NCBI RefSeq assembly: GCF_030409875.1
Contig: NZ_JAUFQR010000003.1
Location: forward strand, 434,001 to 498,000
From: Chryseobacterium tructae
GTDB lineage: Bacteria; Bacteroidota; Bacteroidia; Flavobacteriales; Weeksellaceae
DNA length: 64,000 nt
Direction of reading: 5' to 3'
Part shown: piece after piece, positions 56,701-64,000 of the stretch
How the letters are laid out: each line of letters starts with the position of its first letter
Position numbering within the stretch: the stretch's first letter is position 1
Translations under genes and position numbers: made by a program
Notes under the pieces: model-generated
What the model saw: only the letters and a program-made list of their open reading frames with translations
What the model was told of the DNA's origin: nothing
Databases searched by the model: none

Positions 56701-56869
56701 CAGGATGAAGCTCTACCTGTTTTTTGAAAAGGGAAACCAATGTTTCTTCCCTTTTGTAGTTCCATTCCGTTGTATTGAAGTTTTTCAAAAGTTTTTCTCT
56801 GTCTACTGAAGACAATAGTACAGCGTCTCCCAAGGATTGGGATCCTAATGTTGATGTTGAATTTGGCAT
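53762..56869 (-). CDS. Single-module NRPS: adenylation, carrier, thioester reductase
   Basis: A 1035-residue stand-alone enzyme without condensation domain. Adenylation domain (about 40-530): YTSGSTGKPKG (A3, 192), FDISVWE (A4, 237), YGPTEC (A5, 328), YRTGD (A7, 414) and NGKTD (A10 Lys 524). D238 fits an alpha-amino acid substrate. Carrier: FFDIGGNSLL with the phosphopantetheine Ser at 581. Reductase: TGVTGFVG (669) and YVRSK (Y834, K838). By alignment of motifs the specificity positions read D, I, W, T, F, A, Y, V, Y, K; I cannot match this to a known substrate. The likely reaction is reduction of an amino acid to its aldehyde. No other biosynthetic gene or phosphopantetheinyl transferase is adjacent. 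Confidence 0.9.
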   Translation of the reverse strand: MPNSTSTLGSQSLGDAVLLSSVDREKLLKNFNTTEWNYKREETLVSLFKKQVELHPDHIAVVYRDQTMTYKELDQKSNQLANNLIDKGIQKEMFVPVWLGRSLEWVVAILGIVKTGAAYVPIDPAYPVKRVEYILSDTTAKIMITNQDLGALLSGNEKTEVFQLDTMTDLEPFSLEQPQVEIHQDALAYTIYTSGSTGKPKGVMVAHLAIQHLVTWHNHYFHVNQTSKVTLVAGLAFDISVWETWSGLTSGATLFIAENEERTDASALVEYFHKNHITHGFVPTVLVPSFIDKTRSYNDLSLQYLFTAGEKLKPVLTTELSYELIDYYGPTECTVYATFRKVKDREGKYVSSIGKPIANAKAYILSENMELLPVGAIGELFIGGEILAKGYLNNEELTTAKFINNPFRENEKIYRTGDLAKWLPNGDVEFLGRIDNQVKIRGFRVELGEIERTLSQQENIQEATVITKDTKGNNKYLIAFIVAKPGSEKEVTMVRNLLKEELPGYMIPAQIIFIDKIPLTVNGKTDSQYLKDLADKEAKDLVSFEPPANETERIIADIWSSELERPVINTTDNFFDIGGNSLLVAVVAVALERKLEVKVYLRDIYQYPVLKQLSEVLINRSKEARVAIPIEDVEPYVELQQDVYLAPGTVFAEGFDPKQLENPSAIFLTGVTGFVGIHLLQELLDTTNADIYCLVRAQDDFHAKEKIDGCFKQFAISQKKEQEGRIIPIIGDLAQPSLGLSKDTFKMLAEKADVIYHSGSSVNFIEPYSYMKAPNVEGLREIIKLAGAERTKCLALLSTISVYSWGHLFTGKTVMLESDDIAQNLMSVSKDIGYVRSKWVMEAIADLAVKEGLPLITYRLGYAMCHSETGASAPYQWWSGLVKNCVEFQSYPALTELREGLITVDYMTQAMAHITRNKEAIGKKFNLIASPETNLTLEDFFGLMKKYYPFTLKGLPYKEWRKQWEDDSKNRLYPLTSLFRDNMHEGLSTVELYQNTYMWDCSNVIKFLEGSGIKEPVFDKKILDSYLKYLGIPIS

Positions 56870-57436
56870 TGTAATGATGTAATTTGGTTAAAAGTCTACT
56901 TTTTTATCGCTTTTCCGCCAAGCACGATCTCTTATAAATAACTGTCAGTATACAAATTAGCCTATCATCTAATTAAAAAAAAGAATCATAATAGAGTATA
57001 GAAAATGGGCACAATGATGAGTTCAATGTGTAATGATAATAGTTTTATAAAAAGTGCTTGTAGAGAAAATTCAGATGAACTGTTTAATAAACAGAACTGT
57101 AAATAAAGTCTTACCTTATTTATTACTCTCGAAAAAGAATATTTATTCTTTAATTTTAGTTTTAAAACAAAATTACCTGATTAATTATTTGAATTTAATA
57201 ATGCAATACGTTTGATAATTCAATAATCAAATTTAACATAATAATTAATATAATCCGTTACATAATTATCATGTCATCCCACACGACGCATTAGATTATT
57301 GAAACAAATTACTGAATAACAATTAAATACATTTAAAGCCCAATAAACAAAAGAATATTCATTATATGAAAGCTTTTTAATTTTTGTCAAAAGCACAGAA
57401 TATAAATTTTATATTTTTAGCAATATTTTAAAATCA
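56870..57436. other. 567-bp AT-rich intergenic region before the NRPS gene
   Basis: Between the start of the NRPS gene and the end of the comM-like gene, both minus strand. It is very AT-rich, with no ORF of meaningful length, no RNA gene and no perfect flavobacterial promoter. A weak AT-only palindrome at 57399-57416 could terminate the upstream gene. The large 5' region suggests regulated expression of the NRPS gene. Confidence 0.5.
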
Positions 57437-58972
57437 TTAAGAATTCCAAAACTCCCTATCTAAACTTCTATATTGTATAGCTTCGGAAATATGATGGGAA
57501 AGTATTTTTTCAGATCCTTCAAGATCCGCTATAGTGCGAGCTACTTTTAAAATTCTGTCATATGCTCTTGCAGAAAGGTTGAGCTTTTCCATCGCCAGCT
57601 TTATAAGGCTAAAAGAAACCTCATCTAAGTCACAGAATGCTTCAATTTCCCTTGGGCCAATCTGAGCATTACTACTGATATTAAGATCTTTATATCGTTC
57701 ATTTTGAATTTCTCTTGCTTTCAAAACCCGCTCCCTGATATCTTTACTTTTCTCACCCTTCCTTTTTTCTGAAAGCTGCTCAAATTCTACTTTCTGAACT
57801 TCGATATGAATATCAATTCTATCTAAAAGTGGCCCGGAAAGTTTATTCATATACCGTTGCATTTCATAAACAGATGAGGTATTATTGGGATCATCAGGAA
57901 AAAACCCGCTTGGACTAGGATTCATAGAAGCGACCAGCATAAAACTTGCAGGATAATTGACTGTAAATCTTGCTCTTGAAATGGTCACTTCCCGATCTTC
58001 TAAAGGCTGCCTCATCACTTCCAGCACTGTCCGTTTGAATTCGGGCATTTCGTCCAGAAATAAAACCCCGTTATGAGCTAGTGAAATTTCCCCAGGCTGA
58101 GGATAACTTCCACCACCAACAAGTGCTACGTCGGAAATGGTATGGTGTGGGGATCTGAAAGGACGTACCGTCATTAATGATGCTTGTGTCCCTATTTTCC
58201 CTGCTACTGAGTGGATTTTTGTAGTTTCCAATGCCTCCTTCAATGTTAATGGCGGGAGTATACTCGGAACTCTTTTGGCCAACATTGTTTTTCCACTTCC
58301 GGGAGGGCCAATCAGGATGATATTGTGTCCACCGGCAGCAGCGACTTCCATCGCTCTTTTAGCTGTTTCCTGCCCTTTAACTTCTGAAAAATCAAACGGA
58401 AAATCGTTGATTTTCTCATTGAACTCTTTTCTCGTATCCAATATCATTCTTTCAATAGCCTTTCCTTCATGAAAGAAATCAATGACCTGCTTTATATTCT
58501 CTACTCCATATACTTCAAGATCACTGACAATAGCTGCTTCTCTGGCATTTTGAATAGGAAGAATAATTCCTTTAAACCCTTCTTCCCTAGCCTGAATAGC
58601 AATGGGTAATACTCCTTTTATGGGTTGTAAACTCCCATCCAGAGACAGTTCACCCATAATAATATAGTCATGAACTTCTTCAGCCAGAATCTGATCTGAC
58701 GCAGCCAAGATACCAATCGCTATACTCAGATCATAGGCGGAGCCTTCTTTTCTAAGATCCGCCGGAGCCATATTAATCGTAATTTTCTTTCCGGGAATTT
58801 TATAGCCTACATTCTTCAATGCAGCAGAAATCCTATAACTACTTTCTTTGATTGCATTATCAGGAAGTCCTACCAAATGGTACCCTACGCCTCCGGTATC
58901 TACATTTACTTCAATTGTTATGGTTTGGGCAGCAACTCCATGAATGGCGCTACCGTAAATTTTGATCAGCAT
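57437..58972 (-). CDS. YifB/ComM-like magnesium chelatase family ATPase
   Basis: A 511-residue protein with an N-terminal LonC-like domain (about 1-180, with MGELSLDGSLQPIKGVLPIA), an AAA+ Mg-chelatase core with Walker A GPPGSGKTML (about residues 219-228), Walker B GVLFLDEMPEF and sensor DRIDIHIEVQ, and a C-terminal helical domain. In naturally competent bacteria ComM is a branch-migration helicase that helps integrate donor DNA. That fits with dprA in this window, but orthology to ComM is inferred. Length is normal. Confidence 0.9.
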   Translation of the reverse strand: MLIKIYGSAIHGVAAQTITIEVNVDTGGVGYHLVGLPDNAIKESSYRISAALKNVGYKIPGKKITINMAPADLRKEGSAYDLSIAIGILAASDQILAEEVHDYIIMGELSLDGSLQPIKGVLPIAIQAREEGFKGIILPIQNAREAAIVSDLEVYGVENIKQVIDFFHEGKAIERMILDTRKEFNEKINDFPFDFSEVKGQETAKRAMEVAAAGGHNIILIGPPGSGKTMLAKRVPSILPPLTLKEALETTKIHSVAGKIGTQASLMTVRPFRSPHHTISDVALVGGGSYPQPGEISLAHNGVLFLDEMPEFKRTVLEVMRQPLEDREVTISRARFTVNYPASFMLVASMNPSPSGFFPDDPNNTSSVYEMQRYMNKLSGPLLDRIDIHIEVQKVEFEQLSEKRKGEKSKDIRERVLKAREIQNERYKDLNISSNAQIGPREIEAFCDLDEVSFSLIKLAMEKLNLSARAYDRILKVARTIADLEGSEKILSHHISEAIQYRSLDREFWNS

Positions 58973-59104
58973 GGTGTGTTTTTAAAGTAAATATAATTAA
59001 TATACTATTTTAAAAATCTGACAGTTACGCTGATAATTTTCTACAGAAAAGTGAATTTTTAAAATGGTTTTAAGAAAAGTGGATATTTGAAATCTATTTA
59101 ATCC

Positions 59105-60073
59105 TTATTTATTACAATTTGCAATAAATAAAGGTTTCTCTAATTTTTTTACGGCAACCAGGGGCTGTGAAGTGGCTGTAATTTTATCAAATTTCATTAA
59201 TACATCATTATAGTGGTAATCTTTACTTTTAAAATTCAATTGCTTAATTGGCACCGCAGGATTTATGTACACATTTCTTAGTTTGTCATATTTATAATAA
59301 TTAAGATCTATTTTTTCATTCATATCATCATTCGTATTATATGCATAGTTTACCAATTTATAATCTGCATCAAAAGCCATATCGAAAGATTGATTCATAA
59401 ATTCCAATTCTTTATCATTGGAAAACACTTCTTTTACAGTAGATTTCTTAATTACCTCTCCTGACTCACTATTCACTTCAGCCAATCCTTTTTTTGTAAT
59501 TTTTAAAATAAAGTCATGATGATACAGACTATCCTGCATATGCTGAACAATGAAATCATTATAATCACCGGTTGGGAAGTTATAGATCAGTTTTGGAATA
59601 TCAACTTCTAACCCATTTTCATAGTTCTTTTCTTCCAATAGGGTAATGCCTGTCCATTTTTCTTTGAAAACGTGAACATTAGGATAATTCAGACAGTTGG
59701 CATCATCGTTGAAAAGAGGCTGCATTTTGTTGGGAAATTCACCTACAACAATATTACTGTTTCCAATGCCATCTCCTGTAAAATTAATACGCATTCCTGT
59801 TTTAATATCTGGATTTTTACGGGCATATACGTAAAATTTAGATTCCGGATTTTTAGGTTTAAGGTAAAGAAGATCTTTTTCAACGCTCCATGTCCCTTTT
59901 ATCAGCGTTGCATAAGCAATGACCAGAAACGTTTTATTTTTATTGATAACAAAAGCAGCACCTTTTGTTTGATACACTCCATCAATATTTTCAGCATTTT
60001 TTTGAGCTTGCAGCAGTATTGTACAAAATACCATTAAAGGCAAAAGTATTCTTTTAAAATTCAGTTTCATCAT
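59105..60073 (-). CDS. Secreted protein of unknown function
   Basis: A 322-residue protein with a signal peptide (residues 2-23, ...CTILLQAQ) and a beta-rich sequence. The N-terminal part (ENIDGVYQTKGAAFVINKNK, GTWSVEKDLLYLKPK) looks like the lipocalin-type domains often found in Bacteroidota exported proteins. The C-terminal half has no recognised domain. It is not tightly linked to neighbours. Confidence 0.65.
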   Translation of the reverse strand: MMKLNFKRILLPLMVFCTILLQAQKNAENIDGVYQTKGAAFVINKNKTFLVIAYATLIKGTWSVEKDLLYLKPKNPESKFYVYARKNPDIKTGMRINFTGDGIGNSNIVVGEFPNKMQPLFNDDANCLNYPNVHVFKEKWTGITLLEEKNYENGLEVDIPKLIYNFPTGDYNDFIVQHMQDSLYHHDFILKITKKGLAEVNSESGEVIKKSTVKEVFSNDKELEFMNQSFDMAFDADYKLVNYAYNTNDDMNEKIDLNYYKYDKLRNVYINPAVPIKQLNFKSKDYHYNDVLMKFDKITATSQPLVAVKKLEKPLFIANCNK

Positions 60074-60224
60074 TAAACATTTTGATAAATATCGTAAAAA
60101 AGTTAGAAAGAAGTCGAATTTAAAGTTCTTTTACATCAAACAAAATAAGTCTTCAACATGGTAAATTGGAATCAGTCTGATGCATTTTTTGAGATCAAAT
60201 AAAATATTTTCCCTAACCCTAAAT

Positions 60225-60256
60225 ACTAAAAAACGATGGCATTACCTGCCATCGTT
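60225..60256 (-). terminator. Terminator of the beta-helix gene
   Basis: AACGATGGCA (60232-60241), loop TTACC, TGCCATCGTT (60247-60256). The A run at 60225-60233 is the T run on the minus strand. Confidence 0.8.
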
Positions 60257-60287
60257 ACTTTATAAGTTAGATATAAAACATCTTTAA

Positions 60288-62293
60288 TTATCTGATATCC
60301 TGCACTTTTATTGTGGAATTGGATAGAATTTTATCCGGACCGAAGTTACTATTATTATGAGAATGTAGAGTTCTGAATGTACAGTAATTCATTTGTGGAG
60401 ATTCTGCAATAATTCCTACCGGTAAAATTGTTAGATCTGTATAATTAGCCAAGATGTTATTTTCACAAATAATTTCACTTGCCTCACCCTGGATCACAAT
60501 ATGGCCATACTCTTTATTATTTGCCAGACCTACATTATTAGTCTTATTACCGCTAATGATTGCTCGTTTGTATTTCCTATTTTAATCCCGTCAGTGCCGG
60601 TTCTCAAAATCGCATTATCTGCTACAGTAAGTGAAGTATATTCCAAGATATCAATAGCACTTTGTTGTACTGACTTTAGGTTATTGCCTTTAATGGTAAT
60701 ATTTTCTTTTTTAAAATTGGTATGATCGTCTGTAATACATGTTTTAACTGTTTCAATATAATTCCCCTCAATGGTTACGTTATCAGCTCCTTTTCTAATC
60801 TTAATTCCGTCTCCATTTCCTACCATTTCAAGGTCACTAATTTTTACATTATGTACTTTATACAAATCAACCAGAGGAGAGTCAAATGCATTTTCAATTC
60901 TACCATTTCTTACTTTAACCCCATTTGCTCCTTCAATAAAGATTTGCGATGCTTTATTTCCTGAAGATGCCAGATTTTGTACATTGATATTAAAGATCGT
61001 ATGAGAATACTCATCTCCTTCTGTTTTACAAGCAAAGCCATCAAGACCATTATTTCTTGTTGCCAAATTCAAAACATTAACATCGGATACTCCAGCAGTT
61101 GCATCCGGAGTTGTTATCAGTAATCCATAACCATTGTTCTGATCGCAAATACAATTCACAATGTTAACGTTCCTAACTTTTTGATTTTTATTAGGCTCTA
61201 TATCTATTCCTGCCTCCGGGATAGTTCCGCTAGTTTTAATAAACTGACTATTTACCACATTAATACCGTCACCATCTATGATTGAAAGACCTTGTCTACG
61301 GTTATCACGACAAATAACATTTGTAATGTTACCATTATAGGAATCTATGATATAAATACCATCTCCCCAGCATTCTGACACTTCTACATTTTCAATAATG
61401 AAATTATTAGCTTGAAGTACATTAATACCAAACCCCCATTCTCCGAGATCAAGGTTGTTTACGCTTTCATATTTAATAGAACCATCAGTCAATTCAATCA
61501 GGATATTTTCCTTATAATCTATATTACAATAAGATGGTTTTTTAACTGGAGTTATCTCTTCACATGGTACATTCGGATACACCCATGGTTTCACTCCGCC
61601 TGAGATTCCAGCTTTTTTCACTCTCAAGGGGGTATTATTTACATAAACATAATCATCCACCTGATAGGATTCATTAGGTTTCCAAATTTTGTAATAACTC
61701 CCATTTTTAGCCTTAAAACTATATTTATTTCCTTTAATCTTTCCTCCACTCAATTTAGTGTTTAACGTGCCCGTAAAGGAAATTAATTCATAACCATTAT
61801 TACTTCCGGGTAGTGCTTCAACTCTGCCATTCAAATAATAATTGGTATCACTCTGAAGCTGAATCTTTTTTTGTAAATCTGCAGTTGGAACTGTTTTCTT
61901 ATCTACATCTACATTAATTTTATAAAGTCCTGAAATAATAACATTTTTAACGTTCATAGCATATAGTCTAACAAGAGCTATATTGACTTTTTCAATTTCT
62001 TCGGGGAGACCATCCCCTTTAATACCACAATAAGCAAGATCCACAGTATCTCCAAATGCTGCTTCCAATTTGTATTGTCCATTGTTGGTGAGTTTAATAC
62101 TACTGAAATGATCCTCTGAAGCAGCTGTTTTTGATAAATAATAGATAACAGGTTTATCATAAGAAATTCCCGGATAATATCCCGTTAGCTGCACATATTG
62201 TGGTTTTAGATCTTCAAAAGATGTTACTAGTTCTGAAATCTCAGCTACACTTAGATTTTGTAGCTCGCTCATTGAATTTTTAATAATTGCCAT
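60288..62293 (-). pseudogene. Right-handed parallel beta-helix repeat protein (one-base frameshift)
   Basis: The main frame (62293-60530) has no signal peptide. An N-terminal ~250-residue region of unknown fold (MAIIKNSMSELQNLSVAEIS) is followed by long pectate-lyase-like beta-helix repeats (DGIYIIDSYNGNITNVICRD, NNGLDGFACKTEGDEY). It stops at ...QSLAVIRLIM. Adding one A to the AA (plus-strand TT at 60560-60561) gives NTNEQIISGNKTNNVGLANN and continues to 60288, adding the last ~95 residues and about 668 in all. The pattern resembles tailspike or polysaccharide-binding proteins. It shares a promoter module with the 93-aa orphan gene. Confidence 0.78.
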
Positions 62294-62324
62294 TGTACTT
62301 TATGATTTTGGTTTTAATTGTCTT

Positions 62325-62364
62325 CAAAAGTACAAAGCCATAGCGCCAAAAGACGACGTATTAT
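62325..62364 (-). promoter_or_regulatory. Shared promoter module, copy 2 (beta-helix gene)
   Basis: On the minus strand TACTTTTG (62332-62325) is a TAnnTTTG box; 8 nt upstream lies a 24-nt block (62364-62341) starting ATAATACGTCG and ending CGCTA. It matches the copy at 52260-52299 in both sequence and spacing. It is 31 nt upstream of the start codon of the beta-helix gene. Confidence 0.6.
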
Positions 62365-62383
62365 AAATGTTTTGATTTTTATT

Positions 62384-62935
62384 TTACCCTAATCCAAAAA
62401 GCTCTTTTCCATCAAATATCCACTTCCCATTCCTTTGTTTGAAAAAATAAATTTCAATTTTAGAGCCTATTCCCCGGCTCTTTACAACAGTAATCGTTGC
62501 AAACTTTCCGGATTGATCCATTAAGCAATTTAGTAACTCAACATTAACAGTATTATAAGGTTTGGGGATTTCTTGAATTAACTTAATAGGATAATTATCA
62601 ACAGAGTTCAGCGGAATGTGGGTGATCCCAAAATATAAAGGCTCAAATTTTTCCTGGTTTAGTTTAAATTTCTCTTTAAATAAGGAAATAGCATCTTTTA
62701 AATACATCGTCCCGATTCCTGCATATAGATGAACAACTATGCTATCATTATTTACTTTACTTCCCGGTATTTTAGACATATCAAAATATGAAATATGATC
62801 CATCAAAACTGTAAAGTTCTGATCAATAATACTAGCTGCAATATGCTCGTTATTCTTTTGTTCATCTTTGCATGAGAACATGAGCAAAATAAAAAATATA
62901 AACTTGAACTTTCCTATCCTATTCAATGGCATCAT
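62384..62935 (-). CDS. Lipoprotein of unknown function
   Basis: A 183-residue lipoprotein with lipobox LLMFSC (Cys about residue 22). No family recognised. The C-terminus (YFFKQRNGKWIFDGKELFGLG) resembles the last strands of NTF2-like or SnoaL-type domains found in many exported Bacteroidota proteins. The second Met is an equally good start. It lies upstream of the beta-helix gene, but the latter has its own promoter module. Confidence 0.6.
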   Translation of the reverse strand: MMPLNRIGKFKFIFFILLMFSCKDEQKNNEHIAASIIDQNFTVLMDHISYFDMSKIPGSKVNNDSIVVHLYAGIGTMYLKDAISLFKEKFKLNQEKFEPLYFGITHIPLNSVDNYPIKLIQEIPKPYNTVNVELLNCLMDQSGKFATITVVKSRGIGSKIEIYFFKQRNGKWIFDGKELFGLG

Positions 62936-63455
62936 TGGTTATTTATGTTAATTGCAATATATTAGATTCTCCGGTACCAACAAATAGATTACGAAATATT
63001 TTTCTTAAACAATAACTTTTTTCCATCAGTCATTTTTTGACTCAGATCAAAGTTTTCCATTCTCACATGTCCATATCCAAATTTCCACAAATGGTAGTTT
63101 TTGTATTAAAGCATGATTTAATGGTTTTATCCATAGAAGATATCATCTAGTACCGACAAAAACATCCTTCCTATAATTTACTTAAAATAAATATCTTACA
63201 TTAAAATTTACACCAAAATAAACTCAACCGAAACAAAAAAAACACGTTCAGTGTTTCATGTGAAACATAAAGAATATATTACCCCCCATTTTATAATGGG
63301 TTATTTTCAATATTAATGATAATCAAGTAGAAATGCTCAATTATGTAAAATAAGGTTCAAATAACAAAATATTTATACCTATAAATGAGACAGATACTCA
63401 AGAAATCGAAAGATCAGGCTGGGCTGTATAAAAAACAATCCTCATAAGGTCGTTT
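62936..63455. other. 520-bp AT-rich intergenic region with parS-like palindrome
   Basis: No supported gene in any frame. It contains the parS-like palindrome at 63252-63267 and, just after it, a small hairpin CCCATT (63285-63290), loop TTAT, AATGGG (63295-63300). No RNA gene was recognised. Confidence 0.5.
63252..63267. promoter_or_regulatory. parS-like centromere site
   Basis: TGTTTCATGTGAAACA matches the bacterial chromosomal parS consensus TGTTTCACGTGAAACA at 15 of 16 positions (one central mismatch). It lies in the only long intergenic region at this end of the window. ParB binding here would imply that the window is near the replication origin. A sequence match alone is not proof. Confidence 0.55.
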
Positions 63456-64000
63456 TTATGAAAGATAGTTTTTGATTAGTGAATGAGCAAGGCATTTTGA
63501 TGAATCTAATAGTTTATGATTCTTCTCTGTTGTATTCATTACAACATTAAGGTCTGTGCAGGCAATAATGATGAAATCTACTTCCTGATCTATTTTTTCC
63601 ATCAGTTTTTCCCATAAAACTGTATTTTCCGGATCATCTTTTTGTTTTTTGATCCTTTGGATGACCTGAATGACTTCATCTTGCCAGCTTTCTTTAAATA
63701 TAAACTGGTGCCCTTGATTTATAATTTCATTCTGATATATATTGGAATCGAATGTTGTTTTGGTAGCAAGAAGAGTTATCCTCTGAGCTGTTGAAGGTAA
63801 TTGCTTACAAGTTTCTTCCACGATATTCAACAAAGGGGTATTGACCGAATTGATAAGATCATGAATATAAATATGAGCAGAGTTACAAGGCATTGCAATA
63901 CAATCAACACCATTATTTTCCAGCTTTTTCAATCCTTTGATGATGGTCTCCTGCATAAGCTCATGATCAATAGGACGATCTAAATAAAAAGGGGTAGGTA
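63456..64000 (-). CDS. Aspartate/glutamate racemase family protein, N-terminus outside window
   Basis: The frame is open to the right window edge (continuing upstream as PTPFYLDRPIDHELMQET), so the start lies outside and the ATG at 63956 is internal. The visible ~181 residues contain the first catalytic block CIAMPCNSAHIYIHDLI (Cys) and the second IIACTDLNVV (Cys). Both cysteines of the racemase pair are therefore present. Aspartate racemase is more likely than MurI from the PCNSAH motif. The product would be a D-amino acid; the function cannot be fixed without the N-terminus. Confidence 0.85.
   Translation of the reverse strand, partial: PTPFYLDRPIDHELMQETIIKGLKKLENNGVDCIAMPCNSAHIYIHDLINSVNTPLLNIVEETCKQLPSTAQRITLLATKTTFDSNIYQNEIINQGHQFIFKESWQDEVIQVIQRIKKQKDDPENTVLWEKLMEKIDQEVDFIIIACTDLNVVMNTTEKNHKLLDSSKCLAHSLIKNYLS

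Noticed and set aside
56880..56960. Third copy of the shared promoter module upstream of the NRPS gene
   Set aside because: A loosely similar TCGTGCTTGGCG and TAGACTTTT are present on the minus strand, but spacing and most bases differ from the other two copies.
1..64000. CRISPR arrays, tRNA or rRNA genes, insertion sequences, prophage genes
   Set aside because: No regularly spaced repeats, no cloverleaf or rRNA sequence and no transposase or integrase frame was found on reading both strands.

Overview
The window is AT-rich chromosomal DNA from a member of the Flavobacteriia (Bacteroidota), most likely Chryseobacterium or a close Weeksellaceae relative. The evidence is an alternative complex III respiratory operon, T9SS sorting-domain, GLPGLI and DUF3078 proteins, lipid-anchored and secreted proteins with flavobacterial signal peptides, and promoters of the Bacteroidota type (TTG, about 19 nt, TAnnTTTG). 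No rRNA, tRNA, insertion sequence, prophage or CRISPR array was seen.

Layout. 1-1.5 kb: the end of a membrane protein gene facing a SPOR-domain gene. 1.7-10.1 kb: actABCDEF, alternative complex III (quinol:cytochrome c oxidoreductase), closed by a strong terminator. 10.2-13.4 kb: a lipoprotein, apt, a TPR membrane protein and ribH. 13.6-19.6 kb: an LTA-synthase-like enzyme, an unknown secreted protein, a zinc metallopeptidase and two GLPGLI proteins. 19.8-24.3 kb: the SUF Fe-S assembly operon (sufA-like, sufB, sufC, sufD) carrying an inserted secreted hydroxyisourate hydrolase. 24.5-30.8 kb: two tandem DUF3078 paralogues, rhomboid protease, dprA, gdhA and a DUF1801 protein. 30.9-44.0 kb: mostly minus-strand genes, including a Cys-cluster protein, a KirBac-type K+ channel, a truncated hemoglobin, a Ca2+/H+ antiporter, an operon of three unknown envelope proteins, an AlkD-like glycosylase, a terpene synthase, a Na+/H+ antiporter, a DUF4919 protein and hflX. 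44.2-48.6 kb: a LytTR regulator whose receiver has Glu instead of the phosphoacceptor Asp, followed by a T9SS-exported protein, a long repetitive fibre-like protein and a small exported protein. 48.6-53.7 kb: META lipoprotein, S46 dipeptidyl peptidase, YdeI-like protein, a 93-aa orphan and a spondin-domain lipoprotein. 53.8-64 kb: a single-module NRPS (adenylation, carrier, reductase), a ComM/YifB-like ATPase, an unknown secreted protein, a beta-helix protein, a lipoprotein and the end of an aspartate/glutamate racemase gene.

The most striking global signal is that eight otherwise normal genes are each broken by one missing base in a short homopolymer (actB, actE, KirBac channel, Ca2+/H+ antiporter, AlkD-like, fibre-like, S46 peptidase, beta-helix protein). 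In each case adding one base restores a family-like protein. Because two of the genes encode a core respiratory complex and every lesion is a homopolymer deletion, uncorrected assembly error is the likeliest cause. The KirBac repair also recovers about 50 N-terminal residues that lie upstream of the apparent start.

The best candidates for something not previously described are: a 40-nt promoter module shared, at identical spacing, by the 93-aa orphan gene and the beta-helix gene; a stand-alone A-T-R NRPS; a class I terpene synthase with all but one hallmark residue; the pseudo-receiver LytTR regulator beside the surface-protein cluster; and a palindrome one base away from the chromosomal parS consensus.
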